The notes: generated by a model not told the origin, from the sequence alone. Shown: positions 19,948 to 33,214, counted from the stretch's first letter. The stretch: DNA of 64,000 bases from Neisseria subflava (GCF_024205745.1 NZ_CP073117.1:744001-808000); one strand, 5' to 3'. Numbers and translations: made by a program.

Positions 19948-22053
19948 TTAGCCTTTGCGGGCTTCAGTTACAGCAGCAGCTACGTGAGCAGGAGCTTCAG
20001 CGTATTTTTTGAACTCCATGGAGTAAGTAGCGCGGCCTTGGGTTGCAGAACGCAGGTCGGTTGAGTAACCGAACATTTCTGCCAGAGGTACTTCGGCACG
20101 AACTTTCTTACCGCCGATACCGTCATCATCCATACCCAATACAACGCCACGACGACGGTTCAAGTCGCCCATTACGTCACCCATGTATTCTTCAGGTGTT
20201 TCCACCTCAACTGCCATGATTGGTTCCAACAGAGCTGGATTGGCTTTACGCATACCTTCTTTAAAGGCTTGAGAAGCTGCCAATTCGAAGGCTAGTTGTG
20301 AAGAGTCGACATCATGCGAAGAACCGAAGATCAAACGTACGCGTACGTCAACTACTGGGTAGCCTGCAACGATACCGTTAGGCAGGGTGTCACGGATACC
20401 TTTATCGACAGAAGGAATGAATTCGCGAGGAATCACACCACCTTTAATTTCGTCGATAAATTCGTAACCTGCACCACCCGGCTCCATAGGTTCCATTTTG
20501 ATCACAACGTGACCGTATTGACCTTTACCACCGGATTGTTTAGCGTGTTTGTATTCAGCTTCAACTTCTTTGCGGATAGTTTCACGGTATGCAACTTGAG
20601 GCGCACCAATGTTAGCTTCCACACCGAATTCGCGTTTCATACGGTCAACAATAATTTCCAAGTGCAATTCACCCATACCGGAAATAATGGTTTGACCGGA
20701 TTCTTCGTCTGTACGAACACGGAAAGAAGGGTCTTCTTTAGCCAGACGGTTCAGGGCAATACCCATTTTCTCTTGGTCAGCTTTGGTTTTCGGCTCAACG
20801 GCAATATGGATTACCGGCTCAGGGAATTCCATGCGTTCCAAGATAATGGGCGCGCTTTCTGCACACAAGGTCTCACCGGTAGTAACGTCTTTCAGACCGA
20901 TAGCAGCGGCGATATCGCCAGCGCGTACTTCTTCAATTTCAGTACGGTCCGCAGCAGTCATTTGCACCAAACGACCGATACGTTCACGAGTACCTTTTAC
21001 AGAGTTCAATACGGTATCACCGGATTTCACGACACCAGAGTAAACGCGAATGAAAGTCAGCTGACCAACGTATTTGTCGTTCAACATTTTGAACGCCAAT
21101 GCAGAGAATTTCTCTTCGTCGCTGGCTTGGCGGCTGTCTGCTTCTTCAGTGTTAGGGTTAACACCTTGAACAGGAGGAATGTCGGTAGGAGCAGGCAACA
21201 ATTCTACTACTGCGTCCAACATACGTTGAACACCTTTGTTTTTAAATGCAGAACCGCACAACATTGGTTGGATTTCACCTGCCAAAGTACGTTGACGCAA
21301 TGCGCCTACGATTTCTTCTTCGGTCAGCTCTTCACCACCCAAGTATTTATCCATTAATTCTTCGCTGGCTTCTGCTGCGGCTTCAATCATGTTTTGACGC
21401 CATTCTTCAGCAGTTTCAACCAACTCAGCAGGAATATCGCCATAGGTAAAGGTTGTACCTTTATCAGCTTCGTTCCAGATGATAGATTTCATTTTCAGCA
21501 GGTCAACAACACCACTGAAGCTATCTTCTGCACCAACCGGGATTACGATAGGTACAGGGTTTGCGCGCAAACGGGTTTTCATTTGCTCGACAACGCGGAA
21601 GAAGTTGGCACCTTGACGGTCCATTTTGTTTACAAATGCCAAGCGAGGAACTTGGTATTTGTTGGCTTGACGCCATACGGTTTCGGATTGAGGTTGAACA
21701 CCACCTACTGCACAGTAAACCATTACTGCACCGTCCAATACACGCATAGAACGCTCTACCTCTACGGTAAAGTCAACGTGTCCCGGGGTATCGATGATGT
21801 TGAAACGGTGTTCAGGGAACTGTTTCGCCATACCGGACCAATAAGAAGTCACAGCAGCAGAAGTAATGGTAATACCACGCTCTTGCTCTTGTTCCATGTA
21901 GTCGGTAGTTGCTGCGCCATCATGCACCTCACCCAACTTGTGAGTCAAACCTGTATAGAACAGAATACGTTCTGTTGTGGTTGTTTTACCCGCGTCAATA
22001 TGGGCAGAAATACCAATATTGCGATACAGGCTGATAGGGGTCTTACGAGCCAT
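19948..22053 (-). CDS. fusA: elongation factor G
   Basis: Translocation GTPase of 701 residues. The G domain has [19 protein letters not shown] near residue 17, [20 protein letters not shown] and NKMDR. Domains II-V follow, with the domain IV region GRGQYGHV-like [13 protein letters not shown]. It is between rpsG and tufA. Confidence 0.99.
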   Translation of the reverse strand: MARKTPISLYRNIGISAHIDAGKTTTTERILFYTGLTHKLGEVHDGAATTDYMEQEQERGITITSAAVTSYWSGMAKQFPEHRFNIIDTPGHVDFTVEVERSMRVLDGAVMVYCAVGGVQPQSETVWRQANKYQVPRLAFVNKMDRQGANFFRVVEQMKTRLRANPVPIVIPVGAEDSFSGVVDLLKMKSIIWNEADKGTTFTYGDIPAELVETAEEWRQNMIEAAAEASEELMDKYLGGEELTEEEIVGALRQRTLAGEIQPMLCGSAFKNKGVQRMLDAVVELLPAPTDIPPVQGVNPNTEEADSRQASDEEKFSALAFKMLNDKYVGQLTFIRVYSGVVKSGDTVLNSVKGTRERIGRLVQMTAADRTEIEEVRAGDIAAAIGLKDVTTGETLCAESAPIILERMEFPEPVIHIAVEPKTKADQEKMGIALNRLAKEDPSFRVRTDEESGQTIISGMGELHLEIIVDRMKREFGVEANIGAPQVAYRETIRKEVEAEYKHAKQSGGKGQYGHVVIKMEPMEPGGAGYEFIDEIKGGVIPREFIPSVDKGIRDTLPNGIVAGYPVVDVRVRLIFGSSHDVDSSQLAFELAASQAFKEGMRKANPALLEPIMAVEVETPEEYMGDVMGDLNRRRGVVLGMDDDGIGGKKVRAEVPLAEMFGYSTDLRSATQGRATYSMEFKKYAEAPAHVAAAVTEARKG

Positions 22054-22071
22054 TTTGTTAGCCTTTCGATA

Positions 22072-22542
22072 TTAGAAACGGAAGTGAGAGAATGCTTTGT
22101 TAGCTTCAGCCATACGGTGTACTTCTTCACGTTTTTTCAACGCACCGCCACGACCTTCAGCCGCATCAATCAATTCGCCTGCCAAACGCAGGTCCATAGA
22201 TTTCTCACCACGTTTACGGGCCGCGTCGCGAACCCAGCGCATTGCCAAAGCCAGACGACGTGAAGGACGAACTTCAACAGGAACTTGGTAGTTTGCACCA
22301 CCTACACGGCGGCTTTTCACTTCCACGATAGGTTTGGCGTTTGCAATGGCTTCGTTAAATACTTCGATTGCTACTTTGCCGGTTTTTTTCTCAATTTGTT
22401 CCAGCGCACCGTAAACGATACGTTCTGCAACAGATTTTTTACCGTCAATCATCAATACGTTCATAAATTTAGTCAGCTCAACGCTGCCGAATTTAGGATC
22501 TGGCAGTACGTCGCGCTTAGGGACTTCTCTACGTCTTGGCAT
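22072..22542 (-). CDS. rpsG: 30S ribosomal protein S7
   Basis: Primary binder of the 16S 3' domain; in E. coli it represses the str operon. The start at 22542 gives the family N-terminus [19 protein letters not shown] and 156 residues; 11 upstream in-frame codons were left out. Confidence 0.97.
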   Translation of the reverse strand: MPRRREVPKRDVLPDPKFGSVELTKFMNVLMIDGKKSVAERIVYGALEQIEKKTGKVAIEVFNEAIANAKPIVEVKSRRVGGANYQVPVEVRPSRRLALAMRWVRDAARKRGEKSMDLRLAGELIDAAEGRGGALKKREEVHRMAEANKAFSHFRF

Positions 22543-22659
22543 TTTAATTTCCTTTAATCTATTCAGTTGGGTCAATTCCCATGAATACCCAATTGAGTAT
22601 TCACTTACTCGGCCGTTGTTCAGCTTAGGCGGCCGACGTGCCTATTTGAGTCCCGATAA

Positions 22660-23031
22660 TTATTTAGGACGCTTAGCACCGTATTTAGAACGGGCTTGCT
22701 TACGGTCTTTAACACCTGCAGTATCCAAAGAACCGCGTACAGTGTGGTAACGTACACCTGGCAAGTCTTTTACACGACCGCCGCGAATCAATACGACGCT
22801 GTGCTCTTGCAGGTTGTGGCCTTCACCGCCGATATATGAAATGACTTCAAAACCATTGGTCAGGCGAACTTTACATACTTTACGCAATGCAGAGTTAGGT
22901 TTTTTAGGGGTAGTTGTGTATACACGGGTGCACACGCCACGTTTTTGCGGGCAAGCTTCCAGCGCAGGCACTTTGTTTACGTACACAGGCTTTTGACGGC
23001 CTTTGCGTACCAATTGGTTAATAGTTGGCAT
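22660..23031 (-). CDS. rpsL: 30S ribosomal protein S12
   Basis: Decoding-centre protein of 123 residues. The start at 23031 gives [13 protein letters not shown], the family N-terminus; a frame extending 16 codons upstream is rejected. The streptomycin-sensitive residues look wild type: [12 protein letters not shown] keeps Lys43, and [14 protein letters not shown] keeps Lys88. It opens the str operon. Confidence 0.97.
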   Translation of the reverse strand: MPTINQLVRKGRQKPVYVNKVPALEACPQKRGVCTRVYTTTPKKPNSALRKVCKVRLTNGFEVISYIGGEGHNLQEHSVVLIRGGRVKDLPGVRYHTVRGSLDTAGVKDRKQARSKYGAKRPK

Positions 23032-23086
23032 ATTTTCTCGTCCTGTTGAGTTAAATACTTGCCGACACCATGTCGACAAGATTGGA

Positions 23087-23116
23087 ATTATATTTTTATT
23101 GCAAGGGTTTAGTCAA
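23087..23116 (-). promoter_or_regulatory. str operon promoter upstream of rpsL
   Basis: Minus-strand TTGACT (23116-23111), an 18-base spacer and TATAAT (23092-23087), about 56 bases before the rpsL ATG. Both hexamers are close to the sigma-70 consensus. Confidence 0.8.
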
Positions 23117-23360
23117 GCAAATGACTGATAAAGTTTGGTGTTTTCCAATTTATGTCTTAATTTTTGAAACAAAGGCCGTCTGAAACATTCAGACGGCCTT
23201 TGTCATTTTAAATAAGTCTGCAATTTAGCTCTCTACTTATTTTCTCCATTGCTTTCCTTATTTATTCAGACGGCCTTAAACTCCACTCTCTTTTAAATCC
23301 TCTAAAAAATAAAACCGCAAGACTGGCTTGCGGTTTTATTTTCACAATAATCCCTTGGGA
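23117..23360 (-). terminator. rpoC terminator and uptake-sequence pair between rpoC and rpsL
   Basis: An intrinsic terminator (AAAACCGCAAG/CTTGCGGTTTT, 23311-23337) follows rpoC. A facing pair of uptake sequences lies at 23171-23201, and a single copy lies near 23264-23275. No gene is visible. The region cleanly separates rpoBC transcription from the str operon. Confidence 0.85.
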
Positions 23361-26300
23361 TTATTCGTCTGAAGCTTCGGTTCCAGAAGTTTCTTGATCA
23401 GCTTGCTGCCATTGTTGATGGCGGCTGCGGTGGTAGGTCAAACCTGTACCGGCAGGAATCAAACGACCGACAATCACGTTCTCTTTCAAACCGCGCAGCT
23501 CGTCTTGTTTGCCCATAATAGCGGCCTCTGTCAAGACGCGGGTTGTTTCTTGGAACGATGCCGCAGAAATGAAGCTGTCTGTAGACAAAGAGGCTTTGGT
23601 AATACCCAGCAACACGTTTTCATAACGTGCTGGCTCTTTGTCTTCAGCCATGGCTTTTTCATTGGCAAGCATCACATCGCCACGCTCAACTTGTTCGCCG
23701 GTAATGAACTCTGTATCACCGGAATCAACGATGTTCACTCGACGCAGCATTTGACGGATGATGACTTCGATGTGTTTATCGGAAATCTTCACACCCTGCA
23801 GGCGGTAAACCTCTTGTACCTCTTGAACAATGTAGCGGGCCAATGCTTCGATACCTTGCAGACGCAGAATGTCGTGTGGATCTACGGCACCGTCTACGAT
23901 GGTTTCACCGCGGTTTACCACTTGACCGTCGTGTACCAGAATCTGTTTCTCTTTAGAAATCAGGGTTTCGTATGCTACACCGTCTACGTCGGTAATAATC
24001 AGGCGCTGTTTACCTTTAGTTTCTTTACCGAAGGAAACGGTACCGGTAATTTCTGCCAACATCCCTGCATCTTTCGGCACGCGTGCTTCAAACAATTCGG
24101 CTACGCGTGGCAGACCACCGGTAATATCGCGGGTTTTAGAAGACGCTTGTGGAATACGCGCCAATACATCACCCTTACCGACTTCCTGACCTTCACGGAT
24201 GGTAATCACCGCACCGACTGGGAATGCCATAGAAACTGGGGTAGTGGTACCTGGGATGCAAATCTCCAGACCATTTTCATCCAACAGTTTTACAGTAGGA
24301 CGCAGCAGTTTGGATGCGCTGCCGGAACGACGTTTACCGTCAATCACTACCAGAGTAGACAAACCGGTTACATCGTCAGTTTGTTTCGCAACAGTAACAC
24401 CCTCTTCCACGTTCTCGAATTTCACCGTACCTGCGTGTTCGGTGATCATCGGACGGGTATGCGGATCCCAAGTTGCCAAGGTTTGACCGGCTTTAATGGC
24501 TTCGCCGTCTTGTACCAGCAGGATTGCACCGTAAGGTACTTTATGACGTTCACGTTCGCGACCGATATCGTCGTGAATCACTACTTCACAAGAACGGCCG
24601 ATGACAACCAACTCACCTTTGTTGTTGGCAACGTAACGCATTTGGCTGCTGAAACGTGCTGTACCGTTGGATTTGGCTTCTACTTGGCTGGCCGCCGCCG
24701 CACGAGATGCCGCACCACCGATGTGGAACGTACGCATGGTCAGCTGAGTACCTGGTTCACCAATGGATTGTGCAGCAATCACACCAACTGCCTCACCGGC
24801 GTTAACCAGTTTACCGCGAGCCAAGTCGCGACCATAACAGTGTGCACACAGGCCATGACGGGTTTTACAAGTAATCGGCGTACGGACTTTGACTTCATCG
24901 ACACCGGATTGGTCGATCATATCTACCAGTTTCTCGGTCAACAACGTACCGGCTTCAACCAAAGTCTCGCCAGTCGAAGGATCGACAACATCAGAAGCAG
25001 TAACGCGGCCCAAAATACGATCGCGCAAGGCTTCAATCACATCACCGCCTTGTACCACTGCCTTCATCACAAAGCCGTCTGAAGTACCGCAATCGTCTTC
25101 AACAACCACCAAGTCTTGGGTTACGTCTACCAAGCGACGGGTCAGGTAACCGGAGTTTGCAGTTTTCAACGCGGTATCCGCCAAACCCTTACGCGCACCG
25201 TGGGTCGCAATAAAGTATTGCAATACGGTCAGGCCTTCGCGGAAGTTGGAGGTAATAGGCGTTTCAATAATGGAGCCGTCAGGTTTTGCCATCAAACCAC
25301 GCATACCGGACAACTGTTTAATCTGAGCCGCAGAACCACGGGCACCAGAGTCAGCCATCATGTAAATAGAGTTAAAGGACTCTTGATCAACTTCGTTGCC
25401 GTCACGGTCAATAACTTTTTGTTTGGACAGGTTGTCCATCATCGCTTTAGCGATCTTATCGCCGGCACGACCCCAAATATCGACCACTTTGTTGTAACGT
25501 TCACCGTTGGTTACCAAACCTTGACGGTATTGGTCTTCGATTTCTTTAACTTCAGCATTAGCCTCAGCCAGCAAGGCTGCTTTTTCTTTCGGAATTTCCA
25601 TATCGTCAACCGCAATGGAAATACCGCCTTTAGCCGCAAAACCGAAACCGGTATACATCAGGTGGTCGGCGAAAATAACAGTTTCACGCAGGCCGCACAG
25701 ACGGAATGATGCGTTAATCAGTTTAGAAATTTCTTTTTTCTTCAGCGCTTTGTTAATGTACTCGAACGGCAGGCCTTTAGGCAAGATTTCGCTCAACAAT
25801 GCACGGCCGACGGTTGTTTCGTAACGGTTAACGACAGGCTCAAACTCACCTGCTTCGTTTTTCACCCATTCGCGCAGACGTACGGTAATTTTCGTACCCA
25901 GTTCAACCTGTTTGGTATGGTATGCACGATGCACTTCTTTCACATCGGCAAACAGGCTGCCTTCGCCTTTGGCATTGATACGGTCGCGGGTCATGTAGTA
26001 CAGACCCAATACGATATCTTGAGAAGGTACGATGATTGGTTCGCCGTTGGCTGGAGACAATACGTTGTTTGAAGCCAGCATCAGCGTGCGTGCTTCCATT
26101 TGTGCTTCCAAGCTCAATGGAACGTGTACAGCCATTTGGTCACCGTCAAAGTCGGCGTTAAATGCGGCACACACCAATGGGTGCAACTGAATCGCTTTAC
26201 CTTCGATCAGGATAGGTTCGAACGCTTGAATACCCAAACGATGCAAGGTTGGCGCACGGTTCAGCATAATCGGATGTTCGCGGATGACTTCTTCCAAGAT

Positions 26301-27536
26301 ATCCCATACTTCAGGTACTTCTTGTTCTACCAATTTTTTCGCAGCTTTAACGGTAGAAGCCAAACCTTGTTTTTCCAATTTGTGGAAAATAAATGGTTTG
26401 AACAGTTCCAAAGCCATTTTTTTCGGCAGACCACATTGGTGCAGACGCAGGTACGGGCCTACGGTAATTACGGAACGACCGGAGTAGTCCACACGTTTAC
26501 CCAACAGGTTTTGACGGAAGCGGCCGCCTTTACCTTTAATCATGTCAGCCAATGATTTCAGCGGACGTTTATTGGCGCCGGTCATGGCTTTACCGCGACG
26601 GCCGTTATCCAACAGAGAGTCAACTGCTTCTTGCAACATACGTTTTTCGTTACGAACGATGATGTCAGGCGCATGCAGTTCCAACAGACGTTTCAGACGG
26701 TTGTTACGGTTGATGACGCGGCGGTACAAATCGTTCAAATCGGAAGTGGCAAAACGACCACCATCCAATGGAACCAACGGACGCAAATCAGGCGGCAATA
26801 CCGGCAGTACATCCATAATCATCCATTCCAGTTTCATACCGGAACGGTGGAAGGCTTCCAATACTTTCAAACGTTTGGCGATTTTTTTGATTTTGGTGTC
26901 AGAACCGGTAGATTCCAGCTCTTGACGCAGGATTTCGATTTCGCCGGTAATATCCAAGGTACGCAACAATTCGCGGATACCTTCTGCACCCATTTTGGCA
27001 TCGAAGTCGTCGCCGTATTCGTCCAGTTTGTTGTAGTAATCGTCTTCAGTCAGCAATTGACGACGTTGCAACGGAGTCATGCCGGGATCGGTTACCACAA
27101 ATGCTTCAAAGTACAATACGCGTTCGATATCGCGCAAAGTCATGTCCAGTACCATACCCAAGCGGGAAGGCAGGGATTTCAAGAACCAAATGTGGGCAAC
27201 TGGTGCAGCCAATTCAATGTGGCCCATGCGTTCGCGGCGTACTTTGGACAGGGTCACTTCTACGCCACATTTTTCACAGGTTACGCCTTTAAATTTCAAG
27301 CGTTTGTATTTACCGCACAAACATTCATAGTCTTTGACCGGGCCAAAGATTTTGGCGCAGAACAGACCGTCGCGCTCAGGTTTGAACGTACGGTAGTTGA
27401 TGGTTTCAGGTTTTTTAACTTCGCCATAAGACCATGAGCGGATGGTTTCGGGAGAGGCAATACCGATTTTGATGGCATCAAACTCTTCTTCCATGCCGGC
27501 AGTTTGCAACGGATTAAATAAGTTCAACAAATTCAT
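23361..27536 (-). CDS. rpoC: DNA-directed RNA polymerase subunit beta'
   Basis: Catalytic subunit of RNA polymerase, 1391 residues. The N-terminal zinc-binding cysteines are in [20 protein letters not shown] near residue 70. The metal-binding motif [12 protein letters not shown] is near residue 460. The second zinc site is around [13 protein letters not shown] near residue 900. It follows rpoB after 156 bases that contain uptake sequences, and ends at an intrinsic terminator. Confidence 0.99.
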   Translation of the reverse strand: MNLLNLFNPLQTAGMEEEFDAIKIGIASPETIRSWSYGEVKKPETINYRTFKPERDGLFCAKIFGPVKDYECLCGKYKRLKFKGVTCEKCGVEVTLSKVRRERMGHIELAAPVAHIWFLKSLPSRLGMVLDMTLRDIERVLYFEAFVVTDPGMTPLQRRQLLTEDDYYNKLDEYGDDFDAKMGAEGIRELLRTLDITGEIEILRQELESTGSDTKIKKIAKRLKVLEAFHRSGMKLEWMIMDVLPVLPPDLRPLVPLDGGRFATSDLNDLYRRVINRNNRLKRLLELHAPDIIVRNEKRMLQEAVDSLLDNGRRGKAMTGANKRPLKSLADMIKGKGGRFRQNLLGKRVDYSGRSVITVGPYLRLHQCGLPKKMALELFKPFIFHKLEKQGLASTVKAAKKLVEQEVPEVWDILEEVIREHPIMLNRAPTLHRLGIQAFEPILIEGKAIQLHPLVCAAFNADFDGDQMAVHVPLSLEAQMEARTLMLASNNVLSPANGEPIIVPSQDIVLGLYYMTRDRINAKGEGSLFADVKEVHRAYHTKQVELGTKITVRLREWVKNEAGEFEPVVNRYETTVGRALLSEILPKGLPFEYINKALKKKEISKLINASFRLCGLRETVIFADHLMYTGFGFAAKGGISIAVDDMEIPKEKAALLAEANAEVKEIEDQYRQGLVTNGERYNKVVDIWGRAGDKIAKAMMDNLSKQKVIDRDGNEVDQESFNSIYMMADSGARGSAAQIKQLSGMRGLMAKPDGSIIETPITSNFREGLTVLQYFIATHGARKGLADTALKTANSGYLTRRLVDVTQDLVVVEDDCGTSDGFVMKAVVQGGDVIEALRDRILGRVTASDVVDPSTGETLVEAGTLLTEKLVDMIDQSGVDEVKVRTPITCKTRHGLCAHCYGRDLARGKLVNAGEAVGVIAAQSIGEPGTQLTMRTFHIGGAASRAAAASQVEAKSNGTARFSSQMRYVANNKGELVVIGRSCEVVIHDDIGRERERHKVPYGAILLVQDGEAIKAGQTLATWDPHTRPMITEHAGTVKFENVEEGVTVAKQTDDVTGLSTLVVIDGKRRSGSASKLLRPTVKLLDENGLEICIPGTTTPVSMAFPVGAVITIREGQEVGKGDVLARIPQASSKTRDITGGLPRVAELFEARVPKDAGMLAEITGTVSFGKETKGKQRLIITDVDGVAYETLISKEKQILVHDGQVVNRGETIVDGAVDPHDILRLQGIEALARYIVQEVQEVYRLQGVKISDKHIEVIIRQMLRRVNIVDSGDTEFITGEQVERGDVMLANEKAMAEDKEPARYENVLLGITKASLSTDSFISAASFQETTRVLTEAAIMGKQDELRGLKENVIVGRLIPAGTGLTYHRSRHQQWQQADQETSGTEASDE

Positions 27537-27692
27537 TTTTGCTCCTTGAAGGAAGTATTTTTACCGCATGGCGGATTTTCGATATTGGGAAACGGTACTT
27601 TTGATTTCAGACGGCCCAAATGCCGATTGCTTCATTCTTATTCTGAAACCGCTTTTTCAGACGACCTTAAAAGGCCGTCTGAAAACTTCTGT

Positions 27693-30600
27693 TTAGTAAC
27701 GTTCCAAATCGATATCCAAGCCCAGTGAGCGAATCTCTTTAACCAATACGTTGAAGGATTCAGGCATACCGGCATCGATTTTGTGTTCGCCTTTGACGAT
27801 GTTCTCGTACATTTTGGTACGGCCGTTCACGTCGTCAGACTTCACAGTCAGCATCTCTTGCAGCGTGTATGCCGCACCGTATGCTTCCAATGCCCAAACC
27901 TCCATCTCACCGAAACGTTGGCCACCGAACTGAGCTTTACCGCCCAGAGGCTGCTGGGTAACCAGACTGTATGGACCGGTAGAACGGGCGTGCATTTTTT
28001 CGTCAACCAAGTGGTGCAGTTTCAGATAGTGCATCACACCGACTGTAACCTTGCGGTCAAATGCTTCGCCTGAACGGCCGTCATACAGCGTGATTTGAGT
28101 TTTACTGTCGTTAAAGCCCAGTTTCTCAATCTCAGGATCTTCGCTTGGGTAAGCCAAGTTCAACATTTCGCGGATTTCAGACTCTTTCGCACCGTCGAAT
28201 ACTGGAGAGGCGAAAGATGCACCTTTACGCAGGTTGGAAGCCAATTCGATAATTTCTTCATCTGTTAGGCTGTCCAAATCTTCTTTCTTACCGCTACCGT
28301 TGTAGAGTTTGTTCAAGAATTCACGCAGCTCACTGGCTTTGCGTTGCTCTTTCAGCATACGGTCGATGCGTTCGCCGATACCTTTTGCCGCCCAACCCAA
28401 GTGAACTTCCAAAATCTGACCGATGTTCATACGGGAAGGTACGCCCAACGGGTTCAGTACGATGTCTACCGGACGGCCATCAGCCATGTAAGGCATGTCT
28501 TCCACCGGCAGAATGCGTGATACCACGCCTTTGTTACCGTGGCGACCCGCCATTTTGTCACCAGCTTGCAGACGGCGTTTGATGGCGATAAATACTTTCA
28601 CCATTTTTTGTACACCCGGTTGCAGCTCGTCGCCTTGGGTCAGTTTTTTCTTCTTGATCTCATACAACTCATCCGCTTCTTCGCGTTTTTGTTGCAAGCT
28701 CAATTTAATCAGTTCCAACTGTTTGGCCAAATCTTCGTCAGCCAGACGGATGTCAAACCAATCATGTTTGCTGGACAGGCTTGCCAAATATTCGCTAGTG
28801 ATTTCGCTGCCTTTAGCCAGCTTCATCGGACCACCATTGGCTTTTTGACCAACAATCATACGCTCAATACGGTCGAATGCGTCATTATCGAAAATACGCA
28901 ATTGATCGCCCAAATCTTGACGGTAACGTTTCAATTCAGAATCAATAATGGATTGAGCACGTTTGTCGCGTTGGATACCTTCACGAGTGAAGACTTGAAC
29001 GTCGATAACGGTACCGCTCATGCCGGTAGGCATACGCAATGAAGTATCTTTTACGTCAGACGCTTTTTCACCGAAGATGGCACGCAGCAGTTTTTCTTCA
29101 GGAGTCAGTTGGGTTTCGCCTTTAGGTGTTACTTTACCTACCAAGACGTCACCGGCTTCTACTTCTGCACCGATATATACGATACCGGATTCATCCAAAC
29201 GGTTTTGCATACGTTCGGACAAGTTCGGAATATCGCGGGTAATATCTTCCGCACCCAGTTTAGTGTCACGTGCAACAACGTTCAATTCTTCAATGTGAAT
29301 CGAAGTGTAACGATCGTCCGCAGCCACTTTTTCTGAAATCAGAATCGAGTCTTCATAGTTGTAACCGTTCCATGGCATGAAGGCGATGGTCATGTTTTGA
29401 CCCAAAGCTAACTCGCCCAAGTCGGTAGATGCACCGTCGGCTACCAAGTCACCACGTTGCAACACATCGCCTGCTTTTACAGCCGGACGTTGGTTGATGT
29501 TGGTAGATTGGTTGGAACGGGTGAATTTAACCAAGTTGTAAATATCGACACCCACTTCACCGGCAGTCGCTTCATCATCATGAACACGAACCACAACGCG
29601 GTTGGCGTCTACATACTCAACCACACCGCCGCGACGGGCAACGATTGCAGTTGCAGAGTCAACGGCAACAGAGCGCTCGATACCGGTACCAACCATCGGT
29701 TTCTCAGGACGCAGGCACGGTACGGCCTGACGTTGCATGTTGGCACCCATCAATGCACGGTTCGCGTCATCATGTTCCAAAAATGGAATCAGAGATGCTG
29801 CAACGGATACCACTTGACCGGTTGCCACGTCCATATATTGAACGCGGTCAGGCGTTGCCATAATAGTTTCGCCTTTTTCACGACAAGTAACCAAGTCGCC
29901 AATCAGATTACCGTCTTTGTCCAAATCGGCATTCGCCTGTGCAATCACATAACGGCCTTCTTCGATAGCAGACAAGTAATCGATTTCTTCAGTTACTTTA
30001 CCATCGACAACACGGCGGTAAGGGGTTTCCAAGAAGCCATAATCATTGGTACGCGCATAAACGGACAATGAGTTGATCAAACCAATGTTTGGACCCTCAG
30101 GTGTTTCAATAGGACATACACGGCCATAGTGAGTCGGATGTACGTCTCGCACCTCAAAGCCTGCACGTTCGCGAGTCAAACCGCCAGGGCCCAATGCAGA
30201 TACACGGCGTTTATGGGTTACTTCAGACAATGGGTTAGTCTGATCCATAAATTGGCTCAATTGGCTAGAGCCGAAGAATTCTTTAATCGCGGCAGAAACA
30301 GGTTTCGCATTGATCAAGTCATGCGGCATCAAGTTCTCAGATTCTGCTTGGTTCAAACGCTCTTTAACTGCACGTTCTACACGAGCCAAACCACTGCGGA
30401 ATTGGTTTTCAGTCAACTCACCCACAGAACGAACACGACGATTACCCAAGTGGTCGATATCGTCTACTTCGCCATGACCGTTACGCAGTTCAACCAATGT
30501 CGCAATAGAAGCAACAATGTCTTCAACGCTCAGAACGTAACCGCCTTTTTCAGCTGCACCGGCCAAAGTCTCATTCAACAAACGGCCATACCAAGAGTTT

Positions 30601-31871
30601 TGTTGTGCTTCAGACAATTTTTGCTCGTATGTGCGCGTATTAAATTTCATACGGCCTACGCGAGACAAATCATAACTGTCTTCACTGAAGAACAAGCGGT
30701 TGAAGAGCTGCTCAACAGCTTCTTCGGTAGGCGGTTCGCCAGGGCGCATCATGCGGTAAATCGCTACGCGTGCAGCCTGCTGATCAGCAGTTTCGTCTGT
30801 GCGCAGAGTGCTGGAGATGTAGCCGCCTTGATCCAACTCATTGATATAAAGGGTCGTAATTTCTTTTACGCCATGGATATCAAGCTTGGCCAACAGTTCT
30901 TCTGTAATTTCATCGTTAGCAGAAGCCAATACCTCACCGGTTTCCGGATCAATCAGATCCGCAGCTAATGCTTTGCCAATCAGGCTTTCTGGCTCTACAT
31001 CCAAACGAGTCAAGCCTGCATTGGTGATATCACGGATATTTTTCGCAGTAATGCGTTTACCTTTGGCGACCAGCACATTGCCTTCTTTATCCAAGATATC
31101 AACTTTGGCAGTTTCACCTTTCAGACGGCTTGCAATCAGATCAGTTTGAACACCGTTTGAAGATAAATAGAAAGTTTCTTTGTCGTAGAAAATATCCAAG
31201 ATTTGCTCATTGTTGTAGCCCAAAGCTTTCAACAAAATCGTAACCGGCATTTTACGGCGACGGTCGATACGGAAATACAGCAAATCTTTTGGATCAAATT
31301 CGAAATCCAACCATGAACCACGGTAAGGAATAATACGAGCAGAGAACAACAGCTTACCGGAAGAATGTGTTTTACCACGGTCATGCTCAAAGAACACGCC
31401 AGGAGAACGGTGCAACTGGGAAACAATCACACGCTCAGTACCATTGATGACAAAAGAGCCGCTTGGCGTCATCAATGGGATTTCGCCCATATATACTTCG
31501 TTTTCACGAACTTCTTTTACAGTCGGCTTAGATGCTTCTTTATCCAAAATTACCAAACGGATACGGGCACGCAATGGAGCCGCGTAAGTAATACCGCGCA
31601 ATTGACATTCAGGAATATCGAACAAAGGCTCGCCCAATGTGTAATGCACAAACTCCAATCGCGCATAACCGTTATGGCTCACAATCGGGAAAATAGAATT
31701 AAATGCTGCTTGCAGACCATCATCAGTGCGTTGGTCAAAAGCATTTTCCAGCTGCAAAAATTTCGCATAAGAATCAATTTGGGTTGCCAGCAGGAAAGGA
31801 ACATCTAAGACATTCTCTCGCTTTGCAAAACTCTTACGGATACGTTTTTTCTCGGTAAACGAATAGCTCAT
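27693..31871 (-). CDS. rpoB: DNA-directed RNA polymerase subunit beta
   Basis: Second large subunit of RNA polymerase, 1392 residues from the start [19 protein letters not shown] at 31871; 17 upstream in-frame codons are not part of the family. The rifampicin region reads [21 protein letters not shown], which keeps the usual drug-contacting Gln, Asp and His, so a rifampicin-susceptible allele is expected (the Ser531 position must be read downstream, SALGPGGL). The gene follows rplL after a hairpin-rich 189-base spacer. Confidence 0.99.
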   Translation of the reverse strand: MSYSFTEKKRIRKSFAKRENVLDVPFLLATQIDSYAKFLQLENAFDQRTDDGLQAAFNSIFPIVSHNGYARLEFVHYTLGEPLFDIPECQLRGITYAAPLRARIRLVILDKEASKPTVKEVRENEVYMGEIPLMTPSGSFVINGTERVIVSQLHRSPGVFFEHDRGKTHSSGKLLFSARIIPYRGSWLDFEFDPKDLLYFRIDRRRKMPVTILLKALGYNNEQILDIFYDKETFYLSSNGVQTDLIASRLKGETAKVDILDKEGNVLVAKGKRITAKNIRDITNAGLTRLDVEPESLIGKALAADLIDPETGEVLASANDEITEELLAKLDIHGVKEITTLYINELDQGGYISSTLRTDETADQQAARVAIYRMMRPGEPPTEEAVEQLFNRLFFSEDSYDLSRVGRMKFNTRTYEQKLSEAQQNSWYGRLLNETLAGAAEKGGYVLSVEDIVASIATLVELRNGHGEVDDIDHLGNRRVRSVGELTENQFRSGLARVERAVKERLNQAESENLMPHDLINAKPVSAAIKEFFGSSQLSQFMDQTNPLSEVTHKRRVSALGPGGLTRERAGFEVRDVHPTHYGRVCPIETPEGPNIGLINSLSVYARTNDYGFLETPYRRVVDGKVTEEIDYLSAIEEGRYVIAQANADLDKDGNLIGDLVTCREKGETIMATPDRVQYMDVATGQVVSVAASLIPFLEHDDANRALMGANMQRQAVPCLRPEKPMVGTGIERSVAVDSATAIVARRGGVVEYVDANRVVVRVHDDEATAGEVGVDIYNLVKFTRSNQSTNINQRPAVKAGDVLQRGDLVADGASTDLGELALGQNMTIAFMPWNGYNYEDSILISEKVAADDRYTSIHIEELNVVARDTKLGAEDITRDIPNLSERMQNRLDESGIVYIGAEVEAGDVLVGKVTPKGETQLTPEEKLLRAIFGEKASDVKDTSLRMPTGMSGTVIDVQVFTREGIQRDKRAQSIIDSELKRYRQDLGDQLRIFDNDAFDRIERMIVGQKANGGPMKLAKGSEITSEYLASLSSKHDWFDIRLADEDLAKQLELIKLSLQQKREEADELYEIKKKKLTQGDELQPGVQKMVKVFIAIKRRLQAGDKMAGRHGNKGVVSRILPVEDMPYMADGRPVDIVLNPLGVPSRMNIGQILEVHLGWAAKGIGERIDRMLKEQRKASELREFLNKLYNGSGKKEDLDSLTDEEIIELASNLRKGASFASPVFDGAKESEIREMLNLAYPSEDPEIEKLGFNDSKTQITLYDGRSGEAFDRKVTVGVMHYLKLHHLVDEKMHARSTGPYSLVTQQPLGGKAQFGGQRFGEMEVWALEAYGAAYTLQEMLTVKSDDVNGRTKMYENIVKGEHKIDAGMPESFNVLVKEIRSLGLDIDLERY

Positions 31872-31936
31872 ATACACTCCGAAAAGCAATTTTAAATAAT
31901 AGGCCGTCTGAAACAACGGCATGCATCAACCTAATA

Positions 31937-31986
31937 TTTACATTTATTTGCAATGGTTTTATAAAAACTATGCAAATAAATGTAAA
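31937..31986 (-). repeat. long inverted repeat in the rplL-rpoB spacer
   Basis: TTTACATTTATTTGCA (31937-31952) is matched perfectly by its complement at 31971-31986. The 18-base interior adds a further GTTTT/AAAAC pairing. The transcript would fold into a stem of about 21 pairs with one internal bulge. In E. coli this spacer contains an RNase III processing site; the same role is inferred. Confidence 0.75.
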
Positions 31987-32018
31987 CAATGCCTGATGCT
32001 TATTTTAAGAAGCAAAAT

Positions 32019-32044
32019 AAGGCTGGCAGAAAACTGCCAGCCTT
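32019..32044 (-). terminator. attenuator-like hairpin after rplL
   Basis: AAGGCTGGCAG, loop of four, CTGCCAGCCTT, then TTATTTTG on the minus strand. This is the position of the partial terminator known between rplL and rpoB in E. coli, which sets the ratio of L7/L12 to RNA polymerase. Confidence 0.75.
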
Positions 32045-32060
32045 CATGGGAAGCATCAAA

Positions 32061-32432
32061 TTATTTGATTTCGACTTTAGCGCCGGCTTCTTCCAGTTGT
32101 TTTTGGATGTCTTCAGCTTCAGCTTTAGAAACACCTTCTTTCAGAGTTTTAGGTGCACCGTCAACGATGTCTTTAGCTTCTTTCAGACCCAGACCAGTGA
32201 TAGCGCGGACAACTTTGATCACGCCAACTTTTTGATCACCGGCAGAAGCCAATACTACGTCGAATTCAGTTTTTTCTTCAGCAGCAGCTGCACCAGCACC
32301 TGCAGGGCCTGCAACTGCAACTGCAGCAGCAGAAACGCCAAATTTTTCTTCAAAAGCTTTAACCAGGTCGTTCAATTCCATTACGGTCAAAGAACCAACG
32401 GCTTCCAAAATGTCTTCTTTAGTAATAGCCAT
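32061..32432 (-). CDS. rplL: 50S ribosomal protein L7/L12
   Basis: Stalk protein that recruits translation GTPases, present in several copies per ribosome. The 123 residues have an N-terminal dimerisation helix, an Ala-rich hinge ([17 protein letters not shown]) and the C-terminal domain ([20 protein letters not shown]). Confidence 0.99.
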   Translation of the reverse strand: MAITKEDILEAVGSLTVMELNDLVKAFEEKFGVSAAAVAVAGPAGAGAAAAEEKTEFDVVLASAGDQKVGVIKVVRAITGLGLKEAKDIVDGAPKTLKEGVSKAEAEDIQKQLEEAGAKVEIK

Positions 32433-32490
32433 GCTATTTATACTCCAAATATTGTATTAAAAAATAATTGATTAAATGAAACAAAATCGA

Positions 32491-32991
32491 TTAAGCGGCT
32501 TCTTCGCCAGCTTTTTTCTCTGCCAAAGCAGCCAAACCACGTGCAAAGCCTGATACAGGAGCTTGCATAACGAACAACAGTTTGGACAACAGCTCTTCGC
32601 GACTTGGAATAGAAGCCAACTCAGCAACCTGAGCAGGATTCATCACTTCGCCATTGTAAGAACCGGCTTTAACGATAATTTTGTCATCTTTTTTCGCGAA
32701 TTGGTGCAGCACTTTAGCAGCAGCAACAGCATCTTCAGAAGCAGCGTAAACCAATGGACCAACCATTTGATCGGCCAAACCTGCGAATGAAGTACCCTCT
32801 ACTGCGCGACGAGCCAGAGTATTTTTCAGAACACGCAAGTAAACGCCTTCTTTACGTGCATTTGCACGAAGCTCAGTCATGCTGGAAACACTGATACCGC
32901 GATATTCAGCGACTACGAGAGTTTGAGCGTTAGCAATTGCTGCGCTAATTTCCTCTACGGCCACTTTCTTGGTTTCAATATTGAGACTCAA
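32491..32991 (-). CDS. rplJ: 50S ribosomal protein L10
   Basis: Base of the L7/L12 stalk, and autorepressor of its own mRNA in E. coli. The gene appears to start at a TTG (32991-32989) preceded by GGGAGG; this gives the family N-terminus [15 protein letters not shown] and 166 residues. The weak start codon combined with the structured leader is consistent with translational control. Confidence 0.95.
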   Translation of the reverse strand: MSLNIETKKVAVEEISAAIANAQTLVVAEYRGISVSSMTELRANARKEGVYLRVLKNTLARRAVEGTSFAGLADQMVGPLVYAASEDAVAAAKVLHQFAKKDDKIIVKAGSYNGEVMNPAQVAELASIPSREELLSKLLFVMQAPVSGFARGLAALAEKKAGEEAA

Positions 32992-32999
32992 GGTCTACC

Positions 33000-33160
33000 T
33001 CCCACTGTTTATAAACAGGATACCGAAATGATATCCCACCAGCGCGGTAACCTAAAAAGACATCTTACAAGCAATCTTGCAATGTGTTTCAGGACTACCG
33101 TCTGCGTAGGGCAGTTACGATTAAATCTTACGATCCCTACGGTCTTGGACATCTACTTAA
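33000..33160 (-). promoter_or_regulatory. L10 (rplJL) mRNA leader
   Basis: The 223-base gap between rplA and rplJ folds with AGACCGTAGGG (33147-33137 region) facing CCCTACGCAGACGGT (33094-33113 region), the known pairing of the L10-binding leader. Further small hairpins lie on either side. By analogy, the L10-L12 complex binds here and shuts off rplJL translation. Confidence 0.78.
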
Positions 33161-33214
33161 TTTTAAGTAGCCCAAATTCAGGCAATCCAGAAAACTGGAT
33201 CACCTGAAAATTTC

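Noticed and set aside
23394-25082. 562-codon frame antisense to rpoC, and similar long frames opposite tuf, fusA and rpoB
   Set aside because: Highly expressed genes with biased codons leave stop-free antisense frames. These have no family resemblance or ribosome site, and the coding strand is certain.
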